DNA of 59,038 nucleotides from Oscillospiraceae bacterium (GTDB lineage: Bacteria; Bacillota; Clostridia; Oscillospirales; Ruminococcaceae). The notes beneath the pieces were generated by a model. The model searched no databases. It was not told the DNA's origin and saw only the letters and a list, made by a program, of their open reading frames with translations. Shown one piece after another: positions 7,718 through 17,274 of the stretch (its first letter is position 1; each line of letters starts with the position of its first letter). The stretch is from the NCBI GenBank assembly GCA_017512745.1, contig JAFWEV010000014.1:1-59038 (forward strand), read 5' to 3'. Position numbers and translations under genes: made by a program.

Positions 7718-10700
7718 GCGAGTATGATACCAATTCAAGAGTTGATGAGATACTTAGAAAGATAAGACAGGAGAGAGGAGAGATCTCTTCGGATCCGAAG
7801 GACAGGATATCATCCATAAGGACATCGTCGGACATCCCGTCTGCCTCGCAGAGCGAGGAGAGCCTTCAGGACAGAATAGCAAGGATCAGAGAACAGATCG
7901 GGGCGCTCAAAAAGGAAGCGGCCAAGCTCGAAGTACAGGAACCCGCAAGACCCGAGCCCGTTGCCGTGGTGGAAACCGAACCTCAGCCTCAGCCGGTTCC
8001 CGAACCTGCACCTGAACCGGTCATCGTGCCTGAACCCGAACCGGAGCCCGCCACCGTGAGCACTGATCGTGCGGACGAGATCATTGCATCCGTGAGAGAG
8101 AAAACGGAGGAACTCGACCCGGTAAAGGCAGATGATCTTCTCGGCGAGCTTATGAAAGACGCACCTGCCCGTGAGTCGGTGGTTCAGGTCCCTCCGGAAG
8201 AGAGAGCAGTGGTTCCGTCTGAGCCGGTGATCAAGTTTGACGATACTGTGGACGTCATATCGTATCTCGAACCTGAAAAGGAGACTGAGCCGGAAATTGC
8301 TGCTGTACCAGCGGAAGCGCCAGCTCAGGATGATATGACATTCGTCACACAGACGATAACCGAGCAGATGGAAAAGATCGAGGATGTCGATATGGGATCT
8401 GTGTCAAGCGAAGATCTCGTATCCGCGATCTCGGATATAGCGGTCCCGGATGACAAGGGCATAGACGAGCTTCTGATGGAAGGAACGGATTATCAATCCT
8501 TCATGAAGGAGAAGACTCAGGAGATACCTGATGTAGAAGAAGTGCCGGAAGCTCCAGCGGTAATGGAATCCATAGACGTCGAGGAATATGTTCCCGATGA
8601 GGGTGGCGAGACTTTGGCTGCCGAACCTTCCGCGGAGGCTAATCCCGTGAGCGATGACCCGTTCGAATCTGATGCATTCTCGGTGGGAGACAGTTCTTTC
8701 CAGCAGAGCAAGGGCGTAAGCTATGAGACAAGGTCCATTCTGAAAGCGCTGACAGTTGACGATTCGGAAATAGCCGGTATTGATAATATCAATAAGGATA
8801 TGCTGGCTCCGAGCATCGAGCGAGGAACGGATGTTTTCGACAAGGTCGAGACGGGTCCCGAGGACGAGACGACAACAAAGGATATCGAGATCGAGGATAA
8901 GAGAGATGTCAGCGAACATCCGATATTCAAGGAAAAATACGAGCCTGAAGTGATCGTGCCGGCAGAATCATCGACACAGATAGACAATATCGAAGTCATA
9001 GTTCCGGACAACGCCGCCCCGATAAATGAACTCAATGCCGAGGCTGCTGCTGTCGCAGCGGAAGGAGTTCTGAATGTCGAGACCAATGCAGAGGACAAGA
9101 GCTTCAAAAAATTCTTCGGAAATACCGTCATCATGGACGGTGAACCCATAAAGGAAAGACTCAGAAGAGCTGCAAAGAAGCAAGCTGAGGACGAAGAGGA
9201 AGAAGAGGAGATCCCGGAAGAGCGCGAACAGCGTGCGGGCGGAGAATACAGCGACAGCGAATTCGAAGTTCCCGACCAGACGGAGTTCTTCAGCGATCTG
9301 TTCGAGCACGAACAGTCTGTCACGACGATGAGGATGATCATAACCTTCATCAATGCCGTGATACTGACATATTTCAATCTTACGGCGGAGTTCAACAGAT
9401 TCCTGCCGGAGGCATTCTCATCAAATCCGAGGATATTTGCCGCGGTCAATGCAGTACTGCTGCTAGTCACGATAGTTATCAACTACAGATCGGTATTTGC
9501 CGGATTTGCAAAACTCATAACATTCAAAGCGGATGCGAGGTCAGTCACCTCGTTCGCCGCGCTTGCTGCGTTTGCCGAGACCATAGTCGGTGTCATCAGC
9601 GATTCCGATGTCGTAAGACCTTATGCGGCATGCGTAGTGGCGTTTGCCCTGGCATTTGCCGCACTCGGCGACAGACTGACAGCAAAACGGAATTTCTCGA
9701 ACTTCAAGGCGATCTCCGGCGAGTATGAGAAATATGCCACAACTGTCATGCCTGACAGGCTCTTCACAAGAAGGATCACGAGAGAATTCAGGGATTCCGA
9801 GAACCAGGTGCTCTTAAAGAGAAAGACGGGATTCACTGACGGATTCGTGGAATACGCGAGATCAGAGGATATTGAGAATAAGAAGATATCTCTTCCGACG
9901 AGCATCATATTCCTGGCTGCGCTTGTATGCGGCGGGATCCAGATAATAAAAAAGGCTCCTGTGGCGGATATCATCTCCACTATAGCCGTTGCGGCGGCCT
10001 TCGGAGCTCCATTCTCTTCAACGCTTGCCTCCGCGCTTCCGATGTACGGAATGCAGAGCAAGCTTTCCAAGATTGGCTCCACAGTTCCCGGATTCAAGGC
10101 TGTGGACGATATTACTTCCGCAAACTGTGTGCTTCTCGAAGCACATGAGATCTTCCCCAAGGGCAATGTAATGCTCCACGGAATCAAGACATTTGAGAAG
10201 GAGAGAATAGACAAGGCGATACTCTATGCCGCATCGGTCCTTATCAATTCCTGCGACACGCTCTCACATGTCTTCATGAATGTCATCCAGGGCAAAACGG
10301 AGATGCTCTACAATGTAGATTCCGTCGTATATGAAGACGGTCTCGGATTCAGCTTCTGGGTGGACAAGAACAGAGTCCTTCTCGGTTCGAGAAAGCTTCT
10401 CGAGAATCACGAGATAGAGATCCCCTCAAGGGACTATGAGAACAGATATACCAAGCGCAGCACACGAGACGCTATATATCTCGCGGTTTCCGGCAAACTC
10501 TATGCGATGTTCGTCGTGAGCTACAGACCGAATGCCGAAGTACAGAAATCCCTGAGCGGATTTGCCCGCGAAGGCATCAACATCGTGGTAAGGTCGAGAG
10601 ACTTCAATGTCACGGCAGACAGGATCTCCAAGATGTATGACATACCGAGATCGACCATCACTGTAGTGTCCGAGAGCGACATGATCGAGCTCGGAAAGCA

Positions 10701-10971
10701 GACGAATTTCGTGGCGCACGCGAAATCAGCGATGACACATATCGGAACTATGAGTTCGTATGTTGACGGGATCGTCGGATGCTATAACGTGAAGCAGAGC
10801 CTGAGGTTCGCGACGCTTCTGGAACTCGTTTCCATGATCGTGGGTATTCTTCTCGCCGTCGCGCTCACGATTTGGGGAGCGATAATGACTACGGGAATAG
10901 CTAAGATCCTCATCTTCCACTTCTGCTGGCTGCTTGTCACCACTGTGATCACACTGGTCCGCAGATACTGA
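7714..10971 (+). CDS. Large membrane pseudo-P-type ATPase with long acidic N-terminal region
   Basis: A 1085-residue protein. Residues 1 to about 540 are acidic, Pro/Glu-rich and probably disordered or coiled. The rest has the layout of a P1B heavy-metal ATPase: helices, a gap where the actuator domain should be, another helix pair, a P/N-like domain (LGFSFWVDKNRVLLGSRKLL resembles the GxG and VGN region) and two C-terminal helices. Every catalytic signature is altered: the CPC motif is FGAPF (763-767), the phosphorylated Asp of DKTGT is Glu809 in VLLEAHEIFP, TGD is SRD (961-963), and I find neither TGE nor GDGxND. I infer a non-transporting pseudoenzyme, perhaps a membrane scaffold or sensor. 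Function unknown. It is coupled to rlmB by ATGA. Confidence 0.7.
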   Translation: MSEYDTNSRVDEILRKIRQERGEISSDPKDRISSIRTSSDIPSASQSEESLQDRIARIREQIGALKKEAAKLEVQEPARPEPVAVVETEPQPQPVPEPAPEPVIVPEPEPEPATVSTDRADEIIASVREKTEELDPVKADDLLGELMKDAPARESVVQVPPEERAVVPSEPVIKFDDTVDVISYLEPEKETEPEIAAVPAEAPAQDDMTFVTQTITEQMEKIEDVDMGSVSSEDLVSAISDIAVPDDKGIDELLMEGTDYQSFMKEKTQEIPDVEEVPEAPAVMESIDVEEYVPDEGGETLAAEPSAEANPVSDDPFESDAFSVGDSSFQQSKGVSYETRSILKALTVDDSEIAGIDNINKDMLAPSIERGTDVFDKVETGPEDETTTKDIEIEDKRDVSEHPIFKEKYEPEVIVPAESSTQIDNIEVIVPDNAAPINELNAEAAAVAAEGVLNVETNAEDKSFKKFFGNTVIMDGEPIKERLRRAAKKQAEDEEEEEEIPEEREQRAGGEYSDSEFEVPDQTEFFSDLFEHEQSVTTMRMIITFINAVILTYFNLTAEFNRFLPEAFSSNPRIFAAVNAVLLLVTIVINYRSVFAGFAKLITFKADARSVTSFAALAAFAETIVGVISDSDVVRPYAACVVAFALAFAALGDRLTAKRNFSNFKAISGEYEKYATTVMPDRLFTRRITREFRDSENQVLLKRKTGFTDGFVEYARSEDIENKKISLPTSIIFLAALVCGGIQIIKKAPVADIISTIAVAAAFGAPFSSTLASALPMYGMQSKLSKIGSTVPGFKAVDDITSANCVLLEAHEIFPKGNVMLHGIKTFEKERIDKAILYAASVLINSCDTLSHVFMNVIQGKTEMLYNVDSVVYEDGLGFSFWVDKNRVLLGSRKLLENHEIEIPSRDYENRYTKRSTRDAIYLAVSGKLYAMFVVSYRPNAEVQKSLSGFAREGINIVVRSRDFNVTADRISKMYDIPRSTITVVSESDMIELGKQTNFVAHAKSAMTHIGTMSSYVDGIVGCYNVKQSLRFATLLELVSMIVGILLAVALTIWGAIMTTGIAKILIFHFCWLLVTTVITLVRRY

Positions 10972-11001
10972 TGCGATTTATACAAAAAGAACAGGTCTCT
11001 T

Positions 11002-11030
11002 TTTACACAATTTACACAAGCAAATATTAT
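11002..11030 (+). promoter_or_regulatory. Promoter of the EF-G-like gene
   Basis: TTTACA (11002-11007), 17 bases, TATTAT (11025-11030), giving a leader of roughly 65 bases before the GGAGG site. Confidence 0.5.
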
Positions 11031-11101
11031 GCTATTGTGGTAAACTATAAGATACGGGTTTAAAATTTAGTTAATAATATAATATTTTTCGGAGGTACAT
11101 T

Positions 11102-13171
11102 ATGGCCCTAGCTCCTGATAAAATTCGCAACATTATGTTAGCCGGCCACAGCTCAAGCGGAAAGACAACCCTGGCTGAGGCACTGCTGTTCACAACAAAG
11201 TCCACTGACAGACTCGGTTCCGTAGTCGACGGAAACACGGTAATGGACTATGATCCTGAAGAGATCAAAAGAAAAACATCGATCGGAGCAGCAGTGTCAT
11301 ATTATGATTATGCAGGCTGTAGGGTCAATGTGATCGACACTCCGGGACTTTTTGATTTCGCACTCGGTACATATGAAGGCATCATGGCTGCGGAAACAGT
11401 CCTTATCACTGTATCCGGTCATGACGGTATTGCTGTCGGAACAGAGAAGGCATGGAAACTCGCAAAAGAGTATGGAAAATCCTGCATGTTCTATATCAGC
11501 AAACTCGATGCAGAGCACTGTGATTTTGATGAGGTCATCAAGTCTCTCAAGGAAGAGTTCGGCGCATCCGTATGTCCTATCGTCGTTCCGATCAAGGCAG
11601 AGGGAAAAGACACGGTATACGTAGACCTTATCAATCAGAAGGCATTCACGTATAAAGACGGAAAAGCATCTCCTGCGGAATACAGCGAAGATGATGTTAT
11701 GGAACATGAAATGAACCTCAAAGAGCAGGTCGCGGAGACAGATGACGAGCTCATGGAGAAGTTCTTCGCTGATGAGCCGTTCACAAAGGACGAACTCGTA
11801 AAAGGAATCAAGAATGCCGTAGTAGCCGGACTTATCGCTCCGGTCGTATGCGGAGATTCCGGTGACAGAGCAGGTCTCGACCTCGTTCTCAATGCAATCA
11901 ACGATTTCGTACCGGCACCGACAACGGCAAAAGTCGTTGCAGTCAACAAGGCAGGCGAGGAAGTCGAACTCAAGATCGATGCAAACGGTCCTGTTGCCGC
12001 ATATGTGTTCAAGACGATCGCTGACCCGTTCGTAGGAAAGCTTTCATACATCAAGGTCATCTCCGGCACGCTCACAGCTGATGCATCTCTTGTCATCGGC
12101 ACAACAGGCGACTCCGTAAAACTCGGCAAGCTCACATCCATCAAGGGCAAGAGACAGGTCGATGTCCAGTCACTGTGCGCGGGAGATATCGGCGCGGTCA
12201 GCAAGCTGACAGACGTCAAGACAGGCGACACGCTCTGTGCTCCGGAGCTCGCAGTTGCCATCAAGCCGGTCGTATTCCCGAAGGCAACACTCAAGATGGC
12301 TATCTATACAAAGAACAAGGGCGATGAAGGAAAGATCGCCCAGGCCATTCAGAAGATGCTCGAAGAAGACCGCACACTTCAGTATTATGTAAACACGGAA
12401 ACATCCCAGCAGATCCTCGCAGGTCTCGGCGATCAGCATCTCGATGTTGTATCCTCTAAGATCAAGTCAAAGTTCGGTGTGGATATCGGACTTGAAGTTC
12501 CGAGGATCGCCTACAGAGAGAGTATCCGCGGTACGGCTGAAGCAGAAGGAAAGCACAAGAAACAGAGCGGCGGTGCCGGACAGTTCGGTGTTGTCAATAT
12601 GAGATTTGAGCCGCTCCATGAAGAAGGAAAAGACTTTGAGTTCGTCAACGCAGTTGTCGGCGGAGCAGTTCCGAAGGAATTCATTCCCGCAGTTGAAAAG
12701 GGACTCAGAGAAGCTCTCGTACACGGTGTTCTTGCCGGATATCCGATGGTCGGAATCAAGGCGACACTGTTTGACGGAAAATATCATCCGGTAGACTCCA
12801 AGGAAGTCGCATTCAAATCAGCAGCCAGACTCGCATACAAGGCCGCCTGTGCACAGGCCAAGCCGTGTATTCTCGAGCCGATCGACAGCGTCAAGATCCT
12901 TATCCCCAACGACAACACAGGTGACATCATGGGCGATGTCACAAAGCGCCGCGGAAGAGTTCTCGGTATGACTCCTGTAGGCGTAGGTCTCCAGGAAGTT
13001 GAGGCTGAGATCCCCGAGGCAGAGATGCAGGATTTCTCAACATATATCAGATCTTCTACACAGGGCAGAGGTTCCTATGAGCAGGAGTTCCTCCGCTATG
13101 AGCAGCTCCCGGGCAACCTCGAGCAGAAGGTCATCGATGAGGCTGAGAAGATCGAGGAAGACGAAGACTGA
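11102..13171 (+). CDS. Elongation factor G-like translational GTPase
   Basis: A 689-residue protein with EF-G domain order. The GTPase domain has G1 GHSSSGKTT, G3 DTPG and a G4 variant SKLD where canonical EF-G has NKMD. Domain II, domain III (DRTLQYYVNTETSQQILAGL region), domain IV (SGGAGQFGVVNMRFEP) and the C-terminal domain (GRVLGMTPVG) follow. It stands apart from any rpsL-rpsG-tuf cluster and differs from classical FusA at the N-terminus, so it is probably the EF-G paralogue common in Clostridia. Whether it drives translocation, recycling or another ribosome function is not decided by the sequence. GGAGG lies 5 bases before the ATG. Confidence 0.85.
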   Translation: MALAPDKIRNIMLAGHSSSGKTTLAEALLFTTKSTDRLGSVVDGNTVMDYDPEEIKRKTSIGAAVSYYDYAGCRVNVIDTPGLFDFALGTYEGIMAAETVLITVSGHDGIAVGTEKAWKLAKEYGKSCMFYISKLDAEHCDFDEVIKSLKEEFGASVCPIVVPIKAEGKDTVYVDLINQKAFTYKDGKASPAEYSEDDVMEHEMNLKEQVAETDDELMEKFFADEPFTKDELVKGIKNAVVAGLIAPVVCGDSGDRAGLDLVLNAINDFVPAPTTAKVVAVNKAGEEVELKIDANGPVAAYVFKTIADPFVGKLSYIKVISGTLTADASLVIGTTGDSVKLGKLTSIKGKRQVDVQSLCAGDIGAVSKLTDVKTGDTLCAPELAVAIKPVVFPKATLKMAIYTKNKGDEGKIAQAIQKMLEEDRTLQYYVNTETSQQILAGLGDQHLDVVSSKIKSKFGVDIGLEVPRIAYRESIRGTAEAEGKHKKQSGGAGQFGVVNMRFEPLHEEGKDFEFVNAVVGGAVPKEFIPAVEKGLREALVHGVLAGYPMVGIKATLFDGKYHPVDSKEVAFKSAARLAYKAACAQAKPCILEPIDSVKILIPNDNTGDIMGDVTKRRGRVLGMTPVGVGLQEVEAEIPEAEMQDFSTYIRSSTQGRGSYEQEFLRYEQLPGNLEQKVIDEAEKIEEDED

Positions 13172-13244
13172 TAATCTTCCTTCTCCTGATTCTGTCTTAA
13201 GGTTATTGGATTGATCTTATTCTGATGATTTGGAGTTTGCTGTA

Positions 13245-13529
13245 ATGAGATTAAGTAAAGCACCATTCGTTTCAATGGCCGCCATTCCGGTTACGGCTGA
13301 AAAAACAAAAGAAGGGTTTATCAAAAGAAGACTGTGTGATCTTGTGGATGCCGTCTTACTTGCCGGTCTCGGCCTGGTAACGGACATATCTACGGGAGTC
13401 GCAGCCACTGCAGATAATCCTGTCAGATATGAGATCATTATGACCGCCATAGTTTTCTTCGGCGTGTTTATCATCACTTCTGTGATAGATGAAGTAAGGG
13501 CGAAGAGCTACAGGGAATACGGTAACTGA
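13245..13529 (+). CDS. Small two-helix membrane protein of unknown function
   Basis: Ninety-four residues with two hydrophobic segments (DAVLLAGLGLVTDIST region and IIMTAIVFFGVFIITSVI) and a charged C-terminus. ATG at 13245 is preferred over the in-frame TTG at 13230 because GGAG (13232-13235) sits about 9 bases before it. I do not recognise the family. It follows the EF-G-like gene by 73 bases and is followed by a hairpin. An overlapping reverse-strand reading frame (13217-13477) has no better support. Confidence 0.55.
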   Translation: MRLSKAPFVSMAAIPVTAEKTKEGFIKRRLCDLVDAVLLAGLGLVTDISTGVAATADNPVRYEIIMTAIVFFGVFIITSVIDEVRAKSYREYGN

Positions 13530-13550
13530 GCAACATATTCAAGTTGGCAA

Positions 13551-13584
13551 AAGAACGTGGTCTCCATGTCTGGATTCCACGTTC
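13551..13584 (+). terminator. Hairpin between the small membrane gene and the ABC operon
   Basis: AGAACGTGG (13551-13559) pairs with CCACGTTCT (13576-13584); a T-rich but interrupted stretch follows, so termination is plausible rather than certain. Confidence 0.5.
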
Positions 13585-13618
13585 TGTTATTTTGCTATTT
13601 TTTAAGGGATTACTTATT

Positions 13619-15433
13619 TTGAAGAACAACAATAAAAAGAATACAGGTATTCTATGGAGCATTACGAAAGGCAGCAGGATGCTGTTTCTTTTCGGGATAC
13701 TCTGTGCCGGGTTATGTTCTCTGCTCGATATGTTCATTCCCGACGTTATAAGAATGACGGTCGACTCCATAATCGGCGACAAAGCGCTCATGGTTCCGGG
13801 ATATCTTTTCATGTTCAGGAATATGACAGCCGCGGAGACTGCGGAGATCGTGACGCTGGTCAGGAGCAGACTGTGGATAATAGCCATCATAGTAGGAGTG
13901 CTGGCGCTGCTCTCGGCACTTGCAAACTACGGTCAGACAACACTGAACGAGATGGCTTCGGAGCATATGACCAAAAACATGCGCGACAGACTGTTCACGC
14001 AGCTTCAGGATCTCTCTTTCAGCTGGCACAACAAGAACCATACGGGGGACATTATCCAGAGGTGCACGACTGATGTGGAGACAGTGAGACGCTTCGTCTC
14101 GGAACAGCTGTTCTCTGTCGTAAGAATAATTCTGCTCATGTGCATCTCGCTCATATTTATGTTCAGACTGAACAGCACTCTCACATGGATCGTTATGGCG
14201 ACCATGCCCGTGATCTTCGTTTATTCATGGGTATTCGGCGCGAAGATCTCAAAGAAGTACATGGAGTGTGACGAGTGCGAGGGAGTGCTATCCAGCATCT
14301 GCCAGGAAAACCTCACCGGGATCAGAGTTGTGCGGGCTTTCGGAAGAGAACGCTATGAAAGAGAGAGATTCCAGAGGCAGAACCAGTCCCTTGTGGACAG
14401 ATATATGGATCTCAATATCTGGTCGGTCCTGTTCTGGTGTATAGGCGATTTCATGTCCGGACTGCAGGTTATGGTAGTTCTTGCCCTGGGAACCGTATTT
14501 ACGGTCAGGGGACATATGACGGTCGGGGAACTGCTGGCGTATATCTCATATAATGCACTGCTCAGCTGGCCTATCAGAGATCTTGCAAGAGTGATCTCGG
14601 ATATGAGCAAGGCTGGTGTATCCATAGAGAGGGTATGCTATATCCTCGGAAGTGAGACCGAAACCAGTCCCGACGATCCGGTGATGCCGGATATGCACGG
14701 CGATATCGAATTCAGGAATGTGACCTTTGCCTATCCGGAGGGAAAAAATGTTCTGGACAACGTCTCCTTCACTGTAAAACAGGGAACCGTGTTCGGGATC
14801 ATGGGAGCCACAGGATCGGGGAAATCGACCATAGTGGAACTGCTCGACAGAATGTTTGACCTGGAAGAGGGCAACGGCAGCATCACGATCTCCGGGACGG
14901 ATATAAGAAATATTCCGAGAAACTGGGTCAGGGCAAATATCGGACTTGTGCTCCAGGAACCGTTCCTTTTCGCCGGATCCATAAAGGGAAATATCGGCAT
15001 CACACAGGAAGAACTCGACATGGGCATGATCGAGAATGCTGCGGAGATAGCAGATATAGACAGGACAATAAAGAACTTCTCGAAAGGCTATTCGACTATA
15101 GTCGGAGAGAGGGGGGTCACCCTGTCCGGAGGACAGATGCAGCGTGTCGCAATAGCGAGAATGCTCGTTAGGCAGACGCCTATAATGATCCTCGATGACT
15201 CGCTGTCGGCGGTCGACTCTGTGACTGATGCGAGGATCAGGGAAGCTCTCGGGAGAAAATTCAAAGGCGCCACAGTCATCATAATCTCGCACAGGATCAA
15301 ATCCATTGAGGATGCAGACACCGTCATGGTCCTGGACGGAGGAAAAGTTGCCGAGATAGGGACGCCTGCCGAACTTGAGAAGGCCGGCGGTATATATAAG
15401 AAGACTCTCGATATACAGAGCAACATCGAATAA
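13619..15433 (+). CDS. ABC exporter subunit with degenerate ATP site (heterodimer partner 1)
   Basis: A 604-residue half-transporter with six N-terminal helices fused to a nucleotide-binding domain. Walker A is GATGSGKST (about 396-404), the signature is canonical LSGGQMQR (about 502), and Walker B is MILDDSLSAVD, with Asp where the catalytic Glu normally sits. This is the pattern of the degenerate-site subunit in heterodimeric exporters such as TM287/288, whose canonical signature completes the partner's active site. TTG at 13619 follows AAGGGA by 9 bases; an upstream in-frame start at 13544 would run through the hairpin region. It probably exports lipids, drugs or peptides; the substrate is unknown. 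Partner gene follows after 13 bases. Confidence 0.88.
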   Translation: MKNNNKKNTGILWSITKGSRMLFLFGILCAGLCSLLDMFIPDVIRMTVDSIIGDKALMVPGYLFMFRNMTAAETAEIVTLVRSRLWIIAIIVGVLALLSALANYGQTTLNEMASEHMTKNMRDRLFTQLQDLSFSWHNKNHTGDIIQRCTTDVETVRRFVSEQLFSVVRIILLMCISLIFMFRLNSTLTWIVMATMPVIFVYSWVFGAKISKKYMECDECEGVLSSICQENLTGIRVVRAFGRERYERERFQRQNQSLVDRYMDLNIWSVLFWCIGDFMSGLQVMVVLALGTVFTVRGHMTVGELLAYISYNALLSWPIRDLARVISDMSKAGVSIERVCYILGSETETSPDDPVMPDMHGDIEFRNVTFAYPEGKNVLDNVSFTVKQGTVFGIMGATGSGKSTIVELLDRMFDLEEGNGSITISGTDIRNIPRNWVRANIGLVLQEPFLFAGSIKGNIGITQEELDMGMIENAAEIADIDRTIKNFSKGYSTIVGERGVTLSGGQMQRVAIARMLVRQTPIMILDDSLSAVDSVTDARIREALGRKFKGATVIIISHRIKSIEDADTVMVLDGGKVAEIGTPAELEKAGGIYKKTLDIQSNIE

Positions 15434-15446
15434 GAGGAGACAGGCT

Positions 15447-17273
15447 TTGGATTTTGAAGCATATGACAAAGAAGCGGTAATGAAGAGTTACGACGTCCAT
15501 CTCAGGTGGTTCGGACTGCCGAAGATAGCACCGTATCTCTCACCGTATATAAAAGTATTTGCCGTACTCATAGTGACCAATGTGCTCGGCGGAAGCATGG
15601 ATATCATTCTTCCGCTGTTCCAGAAATGGGCGATCGACGGCTATGTGGCATGTGGTACGCTTGACGGGATCTGGCTCCTTGTCGGATCGTATTTTGCAGC
15701 CCTCATATTCCAGACTGTGATGAATTCCGTTGCGGTGTATATGGCATGTGTGGCGGAAACGAAGGTATCCGGCGATATGCGAAGAGCGGGATTCGACCAT
15801 CTGCAGACACTGTCATTTTCGTATTTCAGTCACAACAGCGTCGGGTATATCCACTCGAGGATCATGAGCGACACTTCCAAAATAGGCGGAGTGGTGTCAT
15901 GGGACCTTCTTGACGGGATGTGGACATTTATGTACATAATCGGATCGGCAGCCATAATGCTCTATCTGAACTGGAAAATGGCGCTGATAGTCCTTACTAT
16001 CATCCCGCTGCTTGTCGTCATCTCCACATATTTCCAGAAAAAGCTGATCATATACGGCAGGGAGATAAGGGAAGCGAACTCGAGGATAACGTCTAAATTC
16101 AATGAGGGCATCACCGGGGCGAAAACGATAAAGACCCTCGTCGTGGAAAAACTCGTTGAAAGATCTTTTGCAAAGACGACGGAAGAGATGCGAGAAGTGT
16201 CCGTAAAGAACACCAGATACCGCGCACTGTTCAGATCCGTTATAATCTTCGCCGCGTCATTCGCGGTGGCGCTGGTTCTTTGGAGGGGCGGATATATAAC
16301 CAGAGAGGGCGTTATGGAGATCGGTGTGCTGTCGGTTTTCATGAACTATGCCCAGGGAATGATGTCTCCTGTCAGGTGGCTCGTCAGAGCTATGTCCGAT
16401 GTAATAACCGTACAGGTCAATATCGAGCGCTTCACAAAACTTATGGATACGGAACCGGATATCACCGATACGGAAGAAGTGATCCGCAGGTACGGCACCA
16501 CATTCGACCCCGTAAAAGAGAACTGGGAGAGAATGACAGGCGACATAGAATTCCGGGATATATCTTTCAGATACCCTGACGGCGACGAGGATGTAATAGA
16601 TCACTTTTCTCTCAAAGTCCCGAAGGGCACGACGGTAGCACTTGTCGGAGAGACAGGCGCAGGCAAATCTACGCTGGTAAATCTCCTGTGCAGATTCTAT
16701 GAACCGAATTCAGGTGAGATACTGATAGACGGGAAAAACATAAACGAGCGCTCTCAGCTCTGGCTTCACAGCAATCTGGGATATGTTCTGCAGACACCTC
16801 ATCTGTTCTCAGGAACTGTCCGGGATAATCTGAGATACGGCAAACCCGATGCTACAGACGAAGAAATATGGAAGGCACTTGATACTGTCTCCGCAAGGCA
16901 GGTGGTCGAGGGGATGGGCAAAGGCCTTGACTCGGATGTGGGTGAGGGCGGCGACCTTCTCTCTACAGGAGAGAAACAGCTTCTCTCCTTCGCGAGAGCC
17001 ATAATCGCAGATCCGCCTCTGCTGGTCCTGGACGAAGCGACTTCGTCGATCGATACCGTTACGGAAAAACTGATCCAGGATGCGATAATGAAGATCATGG
17101 ACGGGAGAACGTCATTTGTGGTTGCGCACAGATTGTCCACTATACGAGAAGCGGATATCATTTTAGTAGTAAAAGATGGTAAGATTATAGAACAGGGCGA
17201 TCACAGGTCGCTCATGCGTAAGAAAGGGACCTATTTCGAACTCTACACAAGACAGTTCGAGACTGAGTCTTAA
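15447..17273 (+). CDS. ABC exporter subunit with catalytic ATP site (heterodimer partner 2)
   Basis: A 608-residue half-transporter, six helices then a nucleotide-binding domain. Walker A is GETGAGKST (about 401-409), Walker B is LVLDEATSSID with the catalytic Glu, and the signature is altered to LSTGEKQL. Altered signature plus intact Walker B is the complement of the preceding subunit, so the pair should form one consensus and one degenerate ATP site. TTG at 15447 follows AAGAGGAG by 7 bases. The start lies 13 bases after the partner's stop, and only one base separates this stop from the start of thpR, indicating one transcript. Confidence 0.88.
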   Translation: MDFEAYDKEAVMKSYDVHLRWFGLPKIAPYLSPYIKVFAVLIVTNVLGGSMDIILPLFQKWAIDGYVACGTLDGIWLLVGSYFAALIFQTVMNSVAVYMACVAETKVSGDMRRAGFDHLQTLSFSYFSHNSVGYIHSRIMSDTSKIGGVVSWDLLDGMWTFMYIIGSAAIMLYLNWKMALIVLTIIPLLVVISTYFQKKLIIYGREIREANSRITSKFNEGITGAKTIKTLVVEKLVERSFAKTTEEMREVSVKNTRYRALFRSVIIFAASFAVALVLWRGGYITREGVMEIGVLSVFMNYAQGMMSPVRWLVRAMSDVITVQVNIERFTKLMDTEPDITDTEEVIRRYGTTFDPVKENWERMTGDIEFRDISFRYPDGDEDVIDHFSLKVPKGTTVALVGETGAGKSTLVNLLCRFYEPNSGEILIDGKNINERSQLWLHSNLGYVLQTPHLFSGTVRDNLRYGKPDATDEEIWKALDTVSARQVVEGMGKGLDSDVGEGGDLLSTGEKQLLSFARAIIADPPLLVLDEATSSIDTVTEKLIQDAIMKIMDGRTSFVVAHRLSTIREADIILVVKDGKIIEQGDHRSLMRKKGTYFELYTRQFETES

Positions 17274-17274
17274 T

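Noticed and set aside
8721..9482. Reverse-strand open frame of 253 codons, Ser/Thr-rich
   Set aside because: It lies opposite the acidic part of the pseudo-ATPase gene; its Ser/Ala richness mirrors the GAx/GTx codons of the real gene and it has no ribosome site.
9621..10214. Reverse-strand open frame of 197 codons
   Set aside because: Antisense to the membrane part of the pseudo-ATPase, no ribosome site and no family features.
7714..10971. Pseudo-ATPase considered as a decayed pseudogene
   Set aside because: The frame is open across 1085 codons with a normal translational coupling at its start; decay would be expected to leave stops or frameshifts.
14546..15469. Reverse-strand open frame of 307 codons
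   Set aside because: Fully antisense to the first ABC exporter gene, whose Walker and signature motifs prove the other strand is coding.
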